A stretch of 64,000 bases of DNA from Pseudomonadota bacterium (GCA_021809435.1 JAKBAD010000005.1:1-64000); one strand, 5' to 3'. Positions 32,268 through 41,764 are shown, counted from the first letter of the stretch. Notes: generated by a model not told the origin, from the sequence alone. Made by a program: numbers and translations.

Positions 32268-33497
32268 CTAATTTTGCCAAAGGGCCAGCCTTCCGAGGTG
32301 GGCGTCGATTGCCCGGGACACAGTGGGAGCAACGGGCAAATCTGCCTTGGCGATGCGCCATTCTTCGTGGAACCGGGAAATAATTTCCGTTGCCGCGTCC
32401 AGCATCAGCTTCTCCGGCAGCCGGGCCTTGGCGGTCAGATAGCGCAGCTCGTCGAATGACAGCTCGCTCATCCGCTTGGTGCGGGCATATTTGAGGGCGG
32501 CGAATTCGTCCTGGATATAGGGGATGGTGGAGACAAAATCATAGGCCGGAGCGAGGGCTGCATTCCGGCGGTCGGGGTAAATCAAAGACCAGTTCTTCAG
32601 ATGCATGTCGGCATTACCGATCAATGTATTGAAGACCAGGCGCCTGATGAACTCGGCCGCTGCGTCATGCCCAGCCTCAATACCGATTACCGTAGCGATA
32701 TTGCGCGCGCTGGCACTCTCATATTTTTCTTCGGGCCAAACGCCGAATATCTGCGCGAAATCCTCGATATGAACAGGCCCAGCCTCGGTCCGGTCAAACC
32801 GCCGAACGGCCAGGGCCGGGCCTTGGAGGTGATCCAACCCTTTGGGCAATCCCTCGATGGCATCCAGCCCCACCAGCTGTACCTCAGGCACATCCATGCC
32901 AAGGCGGCGGGCCAAGGTCATCATGGCGAATTCATTTTCGGGCAGGCCGGGAAAGCGGTCAGAGGGAAGCTTGAGGATCCATGAGCCGCCAACCCCCTCG
33001 GCCGGAATGGTCAGGCCGCCATGCTTGCCGGTGTTTTTCAGCGCGGAAAATTTCAGCTGAACCCCCGCCAGAGAAAATCTCAGGATCGCGTCGGCGGGCC
33101 TATCCGTCTGCTCTGCCCTGGACTTACCCCCTCGCGGGGGCAGCGGCTCACCGTCAGCGGGGTGAATGGTGATGGCGCCCGGCAGGTCCTGTCCCAGAAC
33201 CCAGAGCAGGAAGAATTCCCGCCGCTCATTCACCCCGGCCTGTTTGGCGAGATAGGTGCGAAGCGGTCCTTCGGGCAGCAGATTGGCGAAAAACGGCGGT
33301 ACGCGGAGATTGGTGGGCGCGATATCAGTTATCAGCCCGCCGAGCCAGTCCTTGAATGACAGGCTGAGCGTCGGGCGATCCGGGTTGTCGATATAGGGCT
33401 TGCTGAAGGTAAACAGGGTGCGGCTACCCTCGATGAGGGTCAGCGTGCCGATAGACTCACCATGCAGCCGCACGTCGAGGACGGAGATGTCAGCCAT
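32268..33497 (-). CDS. hipA: HipA-type serine/threonine kinase toxin
   Basis: The 409-residue protein is a HipA kinase. E. coli HipA phosphorylates glutamyl-tRNA synthetase and causes dormancy, but targets vary across the family. The N-terminal couple_hipA domain (1-100) includes LSLSFKDWLGG and PPFFANLLPEGPLRTYL. The C-terminal kinase domain has the catalytic loop GNADMHLKNWSLIY, with the Asp and Asn expected, and the metal-binding APAYDFVST. It ends in a helical bundle. ATG 33497 overlaps the end of hipB by 8 bp, the usual antitoxin-toxin coupling. The protein appears complete and active-site-competent. Confidence 0.92.
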   Translation of the reverse strand: MADISVLDVRLHGESIGTLTLIEGSRTLFTFSKPYIDNPDRPTLSLSFKDWLGGLITDIAPTNLRVPPFFANLLPEGPLRTYLAKQAGVNERREFFLLWVLGQDLPGAITIHPADGEPLPPRGGKSRAEQTDRPADAILRFSLAGVQLKFSALKNTGKHGGLTIPAEGVGGSWILKLPSDRFPGLPENEFAMMTLARRLGMDVPEVQLVGLDAIEGLPKGLDHLQGPALAVRRFDRTEAGPVHIEDFAQIFGVWPEEKYESASARNIATVIGIEAGHDAAAEFIRRLVFNTLIGNADMHLKNWSLIYPDRRNAALAPAYDFVSTIPYIQDEFAALKYARTKRMSELSFDELRYLTAKARLPEKLMLDAATEIISRFHEEWRIAKADLPVAPTVSRAIDAHLGRLALWQN

Positions 33498-33792
33498 TCT
33501 CGTCCTCATCCAACAAATAGGCCGGGCGGTTGGCTTGCGGGCCGGCAGAGGGCTTGGCTGTGAGGGCTTCAACAACAGGCAGCAGCTTGCGGGGGATCAG
33601 CACGACTTCGAGGTCCAACGCCCGGGCAAGCTCGATCAGGCTGGACACGCGCATATCGGTACTGCCGCCCTCGATCTTGGATATATGGCTCTGGGGAATA
33701 CCAGTCTGCGCGCTCAACTGCCGCTGGCTGATGCCGGCAGCCTCCCGGGCGGTGCGGAGAGTTTGCAGTATCTCTTCGGTTGCATAGGCCAT
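33490..33792 (-). CDS. hipB: HipB-type antitoxin (Xre HTH)
   Basis: The 100-residue protein has an Xre-type helix-turn-helix: LRTAREAAGISQRQLSAQTG and IPQSHISKIEGGSTDMRVSS, then LIELARALDLEVVLIPRK. It would bind HipA and repress the operon through an operator before the gene. The start ATG 33792 follows from homology; upstream codons do not match. A C-terminal Pro-rich tail (about 75-100) is like the flexible antitoxin tail of HipB proteins. The upstream region (33793-33860) contains TATATCAAAATA and ATAGCATATCA elements, but no clean operator dyad was assigned. Confidence 0.9.
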   Translation of the reverse strand: MAYATEEILQTLRTAREAAGISQRQLSAQTGIPQSHISKIEGGSTDMRVSSLIELARALDLEVVLIPRKLLPVVEALTAKPSAGPQANRPAYLLDEDENG

Positions 33793-34017
33793 GATATGCC
33801 TCTGTATATCAAAATACGGCGTAGATGCGCGATAGCATATCACGCGCCGCACGGCCAGCAGGATTTAAGCCCCTGAGTTTATCGCGGCTTATCCCACGAT
33901 AAAGACAACAAGCCATTGAAATCAATTATTTTATTTTGAGTTCACCGACCGAATTTTCCTTGCCTCCGGCGGCTGGCGAGTTACCGTCGCGATTCAACCT
34001 TCTCAAGGAGACTGATC

Positions 34018-34272
34018 TTGGCCTTATGCATTGTGTTTAATGATGGTGACCGCCTGCTCGTGGATGAGGCGCTCTATGTTTTCCACACCACCCCTCCCCG
34101 CCTCACCAGTTCCAGCGCCGCCCCTGTGATGTTGGGCGATGACCCGGTGCCATTGCAGGGCGACGTCACCGTATGGCTTACCCAGGCTCCCGCCACGCAC
34201 CGTCCGGCACTGCGCATCACCGCGCCCGCGCAGGTTCTCATCCAGCGTATCCGGGCGGAGGCGAGCCAATGA
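34018..34272 (+). CDS. Small hypothetical protein, possibly CsrA-like
   Basis: The 84-residue product starts at TTG 34018 with AAGGAG about 10 bp upstream. The end RPALRITAPAQVLIQRIRAE recalls the CsrA pattern (R-I-x-A-P-x-x-V-x-x-x-R) and resembles the end of the gene at 60244 (LARLDITAPRSVMILTGKNY). The N-terminal DGDRLLVDEALYVFH also has the beta-strand spacing. The likeness is weak and partial. The stop overlaps the next gene (ATGA). It is a coupled pair of unknown role between hipBA and the restriction-modification genes. Confidence 0.6.
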   Translation: MALCIVFNDGDRLLVDEALYVFHTTPPRLTSSSAAPVMLGDDPVPLQGDVTVWLTQAPATHRPALRITAPAQVLIQRIRAEASQ

Positions 34273-34757
34273 TTTTCCCGGCCGGACGCCAGTATGTCTT
34301 TGAATTGACCATAGAAATTAATCAGGACCTGTATTTCGTGGCCGGGGAGCTGGGCACCTACCTCGTCGATGGGCTGATGGAGCTCGACCGGCTCAATCTG
34401 CTGTTTCCCGGCCTGAAAACCCCAGGCTCGCGCGAGCGGCTGCTGGGGATTGCCTGCCATCAGATCGGATACGCCACCAGCCCCAAACCCGTGCCCGGCG
34501 GCAAGCCTGAGATAACCGAGCACGCAGGCACCGAGGCCCAGCAGGCGCTATTGGCCGATCTCGAAACCCTCACCCTGCAGGTCAGTGACGTGCTGCGGGA
34601 CCTGCGGCTGTTACGGGCAAAAGCCGAGGCTGCCCGCGAGATTTTGGGCGCCCATTTGGTCTGGACCAGAACGGATACGCAGAACGCCGAGGCCCTGGTC
34701 GCGGCACTGGGTGAAATGGCCGAACTGCATAGCCGCCATATCGAGCCGCTTTTGTAA
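34269..34757 (+). CDS. Hypothetical protein coupled to the 34018 gene
   Basis: The 162-residue product is not recognised. Its first half (FELTIEINQDLYFVAGELGTYLVDGLMELDRL) mixes strands and helices; the second half (about 95-160) is a long charged helix pattern that could form a coiled coil. No signal peptide or membrane segment is visible. ATG 34269 overlaps the preceding stop. It ends 22 bp before boundary palindrome 3 and a terminator, so the two genes make a closed two-gene cassette. Confidence 0.65.
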   Translation: MIFPAGRQYVFELTIEINQDLYFVAGELGTYLVDGLMELDRLNLLFPGLKTPGSRERLLGIACHQIGYATSPKPVPGGKPEITEHAGTEAQQALLADLETLTLQVSDVLRDLRLLRAKAEAAREILGAHLVWTRTDTQNAEALVAALGEMAELHSRHIEPLL

Positions 34758-34778
34758 ACCGGGCTGCATACCGTATTG

Positions 34779-34798
34779 GCGTGCAATTAATTGCACGC
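34779..34798. repeat. Boundary palindrome copy 3
   Basis: GCGTGCAATTAATTGCACGC is a perfect 20-bp palindrome, the longest of the five copies. It lies between the two-gene cassette and the restriction-modification module and is directly followed by a terminator hairpin. Confidence 0.75.
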
Positions 34799-34799
34799 G

Positions 34800-34834
34800 G
34801 GGAGGCTCTTAAACGGGCCTCCCTTTGCATTTTT
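34800..34834 (+). terminator. Terminator before the hsd operon
   Basis: GGGAGGC (34800-34806) pairs with GCCTCCC (34817-34823) over a 10-nt loop, followed by TTTGCATTTTT. It would end transcription of the 34018-34757 pair. Confidence 0.7.
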
Positions 34835-34924
34835 AGCCCCAATTATCGCCCCTTTTTTGGAACCGAAAATCCCACCAGTTCCAGCGCATACCCCATCCCT
34901 CAATCGCAGGTATTTTTTCAACGG

Positions 34925-34953
34925 TTGACATCCCAATCGGACCGGGAAACTGT
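34925..34953 (+). promoter_or_regulatory. Candidate hsdM promoter
   Basis: TTGACA at 34925-34930 lies 58 bp before the hsdM ATG. A 17-bp spacer leads to AACTGT, a poor -10 element; TATCAA at 34956 is an alternative with a long spacer. The same TTGACA with a nearly identical spacer recurs at 41768 before a decayed hsdM start. Confidence 0.4.
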
Positions 34954-34988
34954 CCTATCAACCACCTCGACTTCCAAAGGCAGCCCTG

Positions 34989-36830
34989 ATGAGCCAATCC
35001 GCGTCGTCCCTCTCCTCTCTCATCTGGTCTGTGGCCGACCTGCTGCGGGGCGATTACAAGCCCTCCGAATACGGCAAGGTCATCCTGCCCTTCACGGTGC
35101 TGCGCCGCCTGGATTGCGTGCTCGCCCCGACAAAATCCGCCGTTTTGGCCGAAGTTGAGGCCAAGCAGAAGGCCGGGCTCAACCCCGAGCCCTTCCTGCT
35201 CAAAATCGCCAAGCTCAATTTCGTCAATATTTCGGCGCTCGACATGGCCAAGCTGGTCGGCGACCAGGACAACATCGCCACCAACCTCACCGCCTATATC
35301 CAAGGCTTCACCGCCCCGGTGCGCGATATCTTCGAGCGCTTCCGCTTCACCGAGCAGCTCGACCGCCTGCGCAAGGCGGGTCTCCTCTACCAGGTGACCG
35401 AGAAATTCGCCGGCTTCGACCTCTCCCCCGCCTTTGTCACCAACCACGACATGGGCCTCGCCTTCGAGGAGCTGATCCGCAAATTCGCCGAGGCCTCCAA
35501 CGAGACGGCTGGTGAGCATTTCACCCCCCGCGACGCCATCAAACTCATGGTGAACCTTCTGTTTGTTGAGGATGACGACATCCTCACCCCCGGCACGCCT
35601 GCCGTCCGCACCATCTACGACCCCACGGCCGGCACGGGTGGCATGCTCTCGGTCGCGGCGGAGCATCTGCTCGAGCATAACCCCGATGCCAAGCTCACCA
35701 TGTTCGGCCAGGAGCTGAACGACGAATCCTACGCCATTTGTAAGGCGGACATGCTCATCAAAGGCCAGGATATCCGCAACATTGCGCCCGGCAACACGCT
35801 CTCGGGCGATGAACATGCCGGGCGCAAGTTCGACTATATGCTCTCCAACCCGCCCTTTGGCGTGGAGTGGAAGAAGGTGGAGAAGGAAATCCGCCGCGAG
35901 CATGAGGAAAAGGGCTTTGCCGGGCGCTTTGGTCCTGGCCTGCCGCGCATTTCTGATGGCTCGATGCTTTTTCTCCTCCACCTCGTCTCCAAAATGCGCC
36001 CGGCGCAGGAGGGTGGCAGCCGGTTTGGCATTGTGCTCAACGGCTCGCCCTTGTTCACAGGCGGCGCCGGCTCGGGCGAGTCTGAGATCCGGCGCTATAT
36101 GCTGGAGAGCGATCTGGTCGAGGCCATCATCGCCCTGCCGACCGACATGTTCTTTAACACCGGCATCGCCACCTATGTGTGGATCGTCTCCAACCGCAAG
36201 CCGGCCGCGCGCAAGGGGTTTGTGCAGCTCATCGATGGCTCCGGGTTTTGGCGCAAGATGCGCAAGAGCCTGGGCTCCAAGCGCCGCGAGATGGGCGATG
36301 ACGACATCGCCACCATCACCCGCCTGTTCGCCGATTTTGCCGAGGCGCGGCTTGCCACCATCACCACGGCCGATGGCGCTTCGCGTACCGAGATCATCCG
36401 TGCCGATGAGGCCGAGCCCGCCGCGCCCGAGGGCGGCAAGGTAAAACTCGCCCCGCTCTCGCGCATTTTTGCGAATGAGGCGTTTGGCTACCGCACCATC
36501 ACGGTGGAGCGGCCTTTGCTGGATGATAAAGGCAAGCCCGTGCTGGGCGTGAAGGGCAAGCAAAAGGGCCTGCCCCAGCCCAACCCTGAGCTGCGTGATA
36601 CCGAAAATGTGCCGCTGGCCGAGGACGTGGAGAGCTACTTCGCCCGCGAGGTGCTGCCCCACGCGGCTGATGCCTGGATTGACGAGGCAAAGACCAAGAT
36701 TGGCTACGAAATCCCCTTCAACCGGCATTTTTATGTGTTTGCGCCGCCGCGTAGCCTGGAGGAGATCGACGCGGATTTGGCCCAGGTGGTCGGGCGCATC
36801 CAGACCATGCTGGGCGAGGTGATGGCATGA
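34989..36830 (+). CDS. hsdM: Type I restriction-modification methyltransferase subunit HsdM
   Basis: The 613-residue N6-adenine methyltransferase forms M2S1 with HsdS to modify DNA and is needed for R2M2S1 restriction. The N-terminal helical domain (1-150) is followed by [18 protein letters not shown], the SAM loop [19 protein letters not shown] and the catalytic motif [12 protein letters not shown], then [20 protein letters not shown]. All expected motifs are intact. The start ATG 34989 sits about 60 bp after a candidate promoter. The last codons overlap a small coupled frame (ATGA), followed by hsdS. Codon use and G+C content are near those of the chromosome. Confidence 0.96.
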   Translation: MSQSASSLSSLIWSVADLLRGDYKPSEYGKVILPFTVLRRLDCVLAPTKSAVLAEVEAKQKAGLNPEPFLLKIAKLNFVNISALDMAKLVGDQDNIATNLTAYIQGFTAPVRDIFERFRFTEQLDRLRKAGLLYQVTEKFAGFDLSPAFVTNHDMGLAFEELIRKFAEASNETAGEHFTPRDAIKLMVNLLFVEDDDILTPGTPAVRTIYDPTAGTGGMLSVAAEHLLEHNPDAKLTMFGQELNDESYAICKADMLIKGQDIRNIAPGNTLSGDEHAGRKFDYMLSNPPFGVEWKKVEKEIRREHEEKGFAGRFGPGLPRISDGSMLFLLHLVSKMRPAQEGGSRFGIVLNGSPLFTGGAGSGESEIRRYMLESDLVEAIIALPTDMFFNTGIATYVWIVSNRKPAARKGFVQLIDGSGFWRKMRKSLGSKRREMGDDDIATITRLFADFAEARLATITTADGASRTEIIRADEAEPAAPEGGKVKLAPLSRIFANEAFGYRTITVERPLLDDKGKPVLGVKGKQKGLPQPNPELRDTENVPLAEDVESYFAREVLPHAADAWIDEAKTKIGYEIPFNRHFYVFAPPRSLEEIDADLAQVVGRIQTMLGEVMA

Positions 36831-37036
36831 GCGGCAAAATTCTGCCCCACAGCCGCACGGCAACTTGTAAGTATCACTTACGAGTTCAGCCCAGGGGTGG
36901 GCTGACCGCAGCCGCAACTGTCAAAGATTATTTGACAGTTCACCCGGGTGGGGTGTGCCATCTGGCCAAGCTCGGCGCGGAGCTTTCTGCTGTTATGGGG
37001 CGGGTTTCGGCCATGCCCGGGGAGCTGGCGGCATGA
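36827..37036 (+). CDS. Small ORF coupled between hsdM and hsdS, hairpin-rich
   Basis: A 69-codon frame starts within the hsdM stop (ATGA) and its own stop overlaps the hsdS start (ATGA), so ribosomes could pass through all three. The translation has two related 18-residue units, [14 protein letters not shown] and [13 protein letters not shown], encoded by DNA made of back-to-back inverted repeats. The xVKDxLTV pattern faintly recalls RhuM-type proteins often found inside type I loci, so it might be a decayed piece of one, but that is a weak comparison. It may instead be a structured linker controlling the HsdM:HsdS ratio. Confidence 0.5.
   Translation: MSGKILPHSRTATCKYHLRVQPRGGLTAAATVKDYLTVHPGGVCHLAKLGAELSAVMGRVSAMPGELAA
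36862..36955 (+). repeat. Two-unit tandem double-hairpin repeat between hsdM and hsdS
   Basis: Four inverted repeats lie in a row. IR1 is AACTTGTAAGT/ACTTACGAGTT (36862-36886, one mismatch). IR2 is CAGCCCA/TGGGCTG (36887-36904). IR3 is AACTGTCAAA/TTTGACAGTT (36916-36940). IR4 is CACCC/GGGTG (36941-36955, containing palindrome CACCCGGGTG). IR1 and IR3 begin exactly 54 bp (18 codons) apart, and each A+T-rich hairpin is followed at once by a G+C-rich one. Confidence 0.85.
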
Positions 37037-38379
37037 GCACGCGGCGGTATCCGGCTTATAAAGACAGCGGGGTGGAGTGGCTGGGCGAGGTGCCTGTTGG
37101 TTGGGGCGTCGAGCCTCTTTGGGCAAATTCATCATGCAATGACGAGGTTTTACCCGAGACCACTCCGCCGAATTACGAGTTCGAGTATGTGGAGATTTCT
37201 GACGTTAGTCAGGTTGAAGGTGTTGGGACTGGTGTCACGGTAAGCTTCGCAGATGCGCCCTCCCGTGCCAGACGAATTGCGCGTGGTTCGGATGTCCTTG
37301 TTTCGACGGTGAGGACTTATCTCCGGGCAATCGCGGCGGTGCCTTCAGAGAGAGATAGTGTTGTAGCATCAACTGGCTTTGCCGTTTTCCGCTCAAGAAG
37401 CCTTTCCCCAACCTTTTTGGTCTACCTGTTTCACGCCGAATATCTTGTCGCGGAGATCATCTCGCGTTCTACAGGGGTAAGCTATCCGGCGATTAATGCC
37501 AGCACTATTCAAAAGCTGAAGATTCCGGTTCCGTCTATAGCCGAACAGAACGCCATTGCCACCTTCCTTGACCGCGAGACCGCGAAGATCGACGCACTGA
37601 TTGCTGAGCAGGAGCGCCTGATTGCCCTCCTGCAGGAAAAGCGGCAGGCAGTGATCTCCCAGGCCGTCACCAAGGGCCTCGATCCAACCGTCCCGATGAA
37701 GGATTCAGGCGTGGAGTGGCTGGGGATGGTGCCGGAGCATTGGGACACTTATGGATTTCTTCGCGGTTTCAACGTTGTGTACCGTTATCCTACCTATTTT
37801 GATATTTCATATGAACAAAGTGGAATACCGGAGATTCGTGGAGAGGCAATCGGACTCGATGGTCAAATAGTAGAGCTAGACGACATGCGGTTCATTTCTC
37901 CGAAAACAAACAGCAAGTTTCCTATGACGCAATTGGCGTTGAATGACTTGGTGATGTCCGTAAGAGGCACTTTAGGAAAAATCGGTTTGGTCGACGAAAA
38001 ATTTGTCGGTGCTAATATTACGGCAAATTTGTTGCGGCTTTCCCCAGATCCGTCCCTTGTAAGGGCGGAATTTCTTGTTTGGCTTATGCGGGCGGAGTTG
38101 TTCACAATTCAATTAGATCTTGTTTCCTCGCAGACTACTATCAAGACCGTTACCGTACCCCAGCTTGGCCAGATAAAAATTCCAGTCCCCTCGCTTCAAG
38201 AGCAAAAAGACATAACGACATTTCTTAAACATGAATGCCAAAAAATGGAGGGGCTAAAGGAAGAGGCTAATAAGGCCATCACCCTCCTCCGAGAACGCCG
38301 CGCCGCGCTCATCTCCGCCGCCGTTACGGGCAAAATAGACGTCCGCGCGGCGGGCGCAGCCGCCCAGGAGGCCGCATGA
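37033..38379 (+). CDS. hsdS: Type I restriction-modification specificity subunit HsdS
   Basis: The 448-residue subunit has two target recognition domains (about 15-190 and 235-410), each ending in a conserved helix: EQNAIATFLDRETAKIDALI then LLQEKRQAVISQAVTKGLD, and EQKDITTFLKHECQKMEGL then LLRERRAALISAAVTGKIDV. The repeated KDSGVEWLGEVPVGW and KDSGVEWLGMVPEHW mark the start of each half. Both recognition domains are richer in A+T than the conserved helices, as expected for exchangeable domains. ATG 37033 overlaps the preceding small frame. The recognised sequence cannot be predicted by eye. The stop overlaps the hsdR start. Confidence 0.94.
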   Translation: MSTRRYPAYKDSGVEWLGEVPVGWGVEPLWANSSCNDEVLPETTPPNYEFEYVEISDVSQVEGVGTGVTVSFADAPSRARRIARGSDVLVSTVRTYLRAIAAVPSERDSVVASTGFAVFRSRSLSPTFLVYLFHAEYLVAEIISRSTGVSYPAINASTIQKLKIPVPSIAEQNAIATFLDRETAKIDALIAEQERLIALLQEKRQAVISQAVTKGLDPTVPMKDSGVEWLGMVPEHWDTYGFLRGFNVVYRYPTYFDISYEQSGIPEIRGEAIGLDGQIVELDDMRFISPKTNSKFPMTQLALNDLVMSVRGTLGKIGLVDEKFVGANITANLLRLSPDPSLVRAEFLVWLMRAELFTIQLDLVSSQTTIKTVTVPQLGQIKIPVPSLQEQKDITTFLKHECQKMEGLKEEANKAITLLRERRAALISAAVTGKIDVRAAGAAAQEAA

Positions 38380-41300
38380 GCCTGCACAAGGAACAAAAAT
38401 TCGAGGATGGCATTTGCGACCATCTGGCCGCCCAGGGCTGGCTGTATGAAGAGGGCGCGGCCAGCCGGTATGACCGGGCGAAGGCGCTGTTCACCGAGGA
38501 TTTTTGCGCCTGGGTGCAGGCCAGCCAGCCCGATGCCTGGGCCGCGCTGGGGGCGATGCATGGGGACAAGGCGGGGGCGATCATCGCCGAGCGGCTGCGC
38601 AGCGCGCTAGATAAGCAAGGCACGCTGCTGTTGCTGCGCCAAGGGCTGGATATTGTCGGGCTAAAACAGGCGCTCAGCCTGTGCCAGTTCCGCCCAGCAC
38701 TGGGCATGAACGAGGCGCTGCAAGCCCGCTACGCCGCCAACTGCTTACGCGTGGTGCGGCAAGTGCGGTTTTCCACGCAGAATGAGCAGAGCATCGACCT
38801 GGTGCTGTTTCTCAACGGCATTCCCGTCGCCACGGCCGAGCTGAAGTCAGACTACACGCAATCTGTGCAGGACGCGGTGGACCAGTACCGGTTTGACCGT
38901 AACCCCAAGCCAGCCGGGCGCAATGTGCCAGAGCCGCTGCTCGCCTTCCCCGGCGGGGCGCTGGTGCATTTTGCCGTGAGCAATAGCGAGGTGCAGATGA
39001 CCACGCGTCTGGCCGGGGCTGAGACGGTGTTTCTGCCCTTCAACAAGGGCAATGCGGGCGGGGCGGGTAATCCGCCCAACCCCAATGGCGCGCCGACGGC
39101 TTACCTATGGGAAGAGGTGTGGCAGCGCGAGAGCTGGCTGGAAATTCTGGGCCGCTACATTGTGCCCGTGCGCAATACCAAGAACCAGCTCGGCGGCTGG
39201 ATTTTCCCGCGCTTTCATCAGCTCGATGCCACGCGCCGGCTGGTGAAGGCGGTGCTGCAGGATGGCCCGGGCGGGCGCTATCTGATCGAGCATTCGGCAG
39301 GCTCAGGCAAAACCAACTCCATCGCCTGGACGGCGCATTTTCTGGCTGATCTGCACAATGCGGCCAATGAAAAACTGTTTGATACGGTGATTGTGGTCTC
39401 GGACCGCACGGTGCTGGACAAGCAGCTGCGCGCCGCCGTGGAGGCGTTTGAGCGCACAAAAGGCGTGGTGGCGACGATTACCGGCGAGGGGGCGAGCAAG
39501 AGCCAGGAGCTGGGCAATGCGCTGAAGGCGGGCAAGAAGATCGTGGTCTGCACGATCCAGACTTTCCCGTTCGCCATAAAGGAGGCGCAGGAGCTGGCGG
39601 CGAAGGCCAAGCGGCGCTTTGTGGTCATCGCCGATGAGGCGCATTCCTCGCAGACCGGGCGCACGGCCTCGGACCTCAAACAAGTGCTGACCCCGCAGGA
39701 AGCGGCGGATTTGGAGGATGGCGGGGAATATAGCATCGAGGATTTGCTGGCCGCGCGCATGGCGGCCCGCGCCCAGGCGGCGGATGGCATTACCTATGTC
39801 GCCTTCACCGCCACGCCCAAGGCGAAGACGCTGGAGATGTTCGGCACCCGCCCAAACCCGGACCTGCCCGCGGGGCCAGAGAATTTGCCAAGCGCGTTCC
39901 ACCTTTACTCGATGCGCCAGGCGATCGAGGAAGGGTTCATCCTGGATGTGCTGCGAAACTACACCTCGTACAAGATGGCCTTCCGGCTGACGCATAATGG
40001 CCGCGAGGTGAGCGAGGCGGAGGTTGAGGCTGATGCGGCACGCAAGGGTATTATGGGCTGGGTACGGCTGCATCCGGCCAATATCGCGGCGCGGGTGCAG
40101 ATTGTGGTCGAGCATTTCCGCCAGAATGTCGCCCATCTGCTGAACGGCCGGGCGAAAGCCATGGTGGTGACGGCGAGCCGCAAGGAAGCCGTGCGCTGGA
40201 AAGTGGCGATGGAGAGCTACATCAAGCAGCGCGGCTACCCGATTGGGCTGCTGGTCGCCTTCTCGGGCGAGGTGAACGACCCTGAGACCGGGCCGGAGGC
40301 GTTCAGCGAGACCAACATGAACCCCGGCCTGCGCGGGCGGGATTTGCGCGATGCCTTCGCCACTTCGGAATATTCCATCCTGCTGGTGGCCAATAAATTC
40401 CAGACGGGATTTGATCAGCCCTTGCTGTGCGGCATGTATGTGGACCGCAAGCTAGGCGGGCTGCAGGCGGTGCAGACGCTTTCCCGCCTTAACCGCACTT
40501 TGCCCGATGGCACGAAAGACACGACCTATGTGGTCGATTTTGTGAATGAGCCGGCGGAGATATTAAAGGCGTTCCAGCAATATTACACCACGGCCGAGCT
40601 GGCGGATGTGAGCGACCCAAACATCGTGCTGGATTTGCGCAACAAGCTCGATTCCGCCGGGATGTATGATTGGTTCGAGGTTGAGCGCGTGGCCGCCGTG
40701 ACCGTGAACCCCAAGGCAACGCAAGGGCAGTTGGACGCTGCCATCGGCCCGGTAAGCAACCGGCTGCTGACACGCTACAAGGCCGCCGCAAAGGCCGCGC
40801 GGGAGGCTATACCGGGTTCAGCAGACGCCCAGGACCGGAAAGATGAGGCCGATGCGCTCATCCTGTTCAAACGCGACCTGGGTAATTTCAACCGGGCCTA
40901 TGAGTTTCTCGGCCAGATGTTTGATTACGGGAACACGGATTACGAGAAGCTCTACGTGTTCGCCAAACTGCTGGTGCCGCTGCTGGATTATGGGCGGGAA
41001 CGGGAGGGCATCGACCTCTCAGCCCTACGCCTGACCCATCACAAGATGCGCGATCTCGGCCAGCAACGGCTGAACCTCGATGGTGAAGCTGGTGCGCCGC
41101 TGGCACCCATGACAGATGCTGGCTCGGGCCAGGTGCAAGACAAGCACAAAATCCGCCTGCGCGAGCTCATCGCGGCGCTGAATGATTTGTTCGAGGGAGA
41201 TATTACCGAGGGCGACGCCATCAGCTACGTGGATGGAGTTATCAAGGCGAAAATGCTGGAGTCTGAGGCGTTGCAAGCCCAGGCAAAGGCCAACACCAAG

Positions 41301-41495
41301 GAGCAATTCGCCAACTCCCCGAACCTGCATGACGAACTGCTCGGGGCGATCATGGAAGCCATGGCGGCGCACTCCGAAATGAGCAAGCAGGCGCTGAATT
41401 CCGACGATATTCGCACCCGGATGCTGGCAACCCTGATTGGACCTGGGCAGCTATGGGAGGCATTGAGAAATGGCCCGCAGACGCTTTCCCCATGA
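38376..41495 (+). CDS. hsdR: Type I restriction enzyme R subunit HsdR
   Basis: The 1039-residue subunit carries the nuclease and DNA translocase of the restriction complex. The N-terminal PD-(D/E)xK nuclease is seen as SIDLVLFLNGIPVATAELKS. The SF2 motor has Walker A EHSAGSGKTNSIAW, motif II VVIADEAHSSQTG, motif III TYVAFTATPKAKTLEMFG and a helicase C-terminal half with VANKFQTGFDQPLLCGMYVD and LQAVQTLSRLNR. A helical C-terminal domain binds HsdM. All parts are intact and the length is normal. The start overlaps hsdS (ATGA), completing an M-S-R operon. It ends 16 bp before boundary palindrome 4. Confidence 0.95.
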   Translation: MSLHKEQKFEDGICDHLAAQGWLYEEGAASRYDRAKALFTEDFCAWVQASQPDAWAALGAMHGDKAGAIIAERLRSALDKQGTLLLLRQGLDIVGLKQALSLCQFRPALGMNEALQARYAANCLRVVRQVRFSTQNEQSIDLVLFLNGIPVATAELKSDYTQSVQDAVDQYRFDRNPKPAGRNVPEPLLAFPGGALVHFAVSNSEVQMTTRLAGAETVFLPFNKGNAGGAGNPPNPNGAPTAYLWEEVWQRESWLEILGRYIVPVRNTKNQLGGWIFPRFHQLDATRRLVKAVLQDGPGGRYLIEHSAGSGKTNSIAWTAHFLADLHNAANEKLFDTVIVVSDRTVLDKQLRAAVEAFERTKGVVATITGEGASKSQELGNALKAGKKIVVCTIQTFPFAIKEAQELAAKAKRRFVVIADEAHSSQTGRTASDLKQVLTPQEAADLEDGGEYSIEDLLAARMAARAQAADGITYVAFTATPKAKTLEMFGTRPNPDLPAGPENLPSAFHLYSMRQAIEEGFILDVLRNYTSYKMAFRLTHNGREVSEAEVEADAARKGIMGWVRLHPANIAARVQIVVEHFRQNVAHLLNGRAKAMVVTASRKEAVRWKVAMESYIKQRGYPIGLLVAFSGEVNDPETGPEAFSETNMNPGLRGRDLRDAFATSEYSILLVANKFQTGFDQPLLCGMYVDRKLGGLQAVQTLSRLNRTLPDGTKDTTYVVDFVNEPAEILKAFQQYYTTAELADVSDPNIVLDLRNKLDSAGMYDWFEVERVAAVTVNPKATQGQLDAAIGPVSNRLLTRYKAAAKAAREAIPGSADAQDRKDEADALILFKRDLGNFNRAYEFLGQMFDYGNTDYEKLYVFAKLLVPLLDYGREREGIDLSALRLTHHKMRDLGQQRLNLDGEAGAPLAPMTDAGSGQVQDKHKIRLRELIAALNDLFEGDITEGDAISYVDGVIKAKMLESEALQAQAKANTKEQFANSPNLHDELLGAIMEAMAAHSEMSKQALNSDDIRTRMLATLIGPGQLWEALRNGPQTLSP

Positions 41496-41510
41496 GTGCG
41501 GAACGCAGCT

Positions 41511-41526
41511 TTGCAATTGATTGCAA
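41511..41526. repeat. Boundary palindrome copy 4
   Basis: TTGCAATTGATTGCAA is a 16-bp near-palindrome, 16 bp after the hsdR stop, between the restriction-modification and Druantia modules. Confidence 0.6.
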
Positions 41527-41764
41527 GCCTCCCGAGCGAGTTTAGCTTCTTTGGGCTAGCGTCGGCTTGGCCGGATGATCAACTAGCCGCCAAATAGGGA
41601 TATTGTCGCAGCGAATTTCAGAGCCACATCGGTCCCTCGTGGACACAAACTATCGCCGGCCCACTACACAAATGTAGTCAAGCCTCTAACAGACTCCTGG
41701 GGGCCGACACAATCATCAGAGACCAGGCCTCACAACCGAATTCGTCCCTTGGCGGCATTCATTC

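Noticed and set aside
29970-36955. CRISPR array
   Set aside because: The repeats at 29970-30066 and 36862-36955 are directly adjacent, lack regular spacers and lie within reading frames; no cas genes are present.
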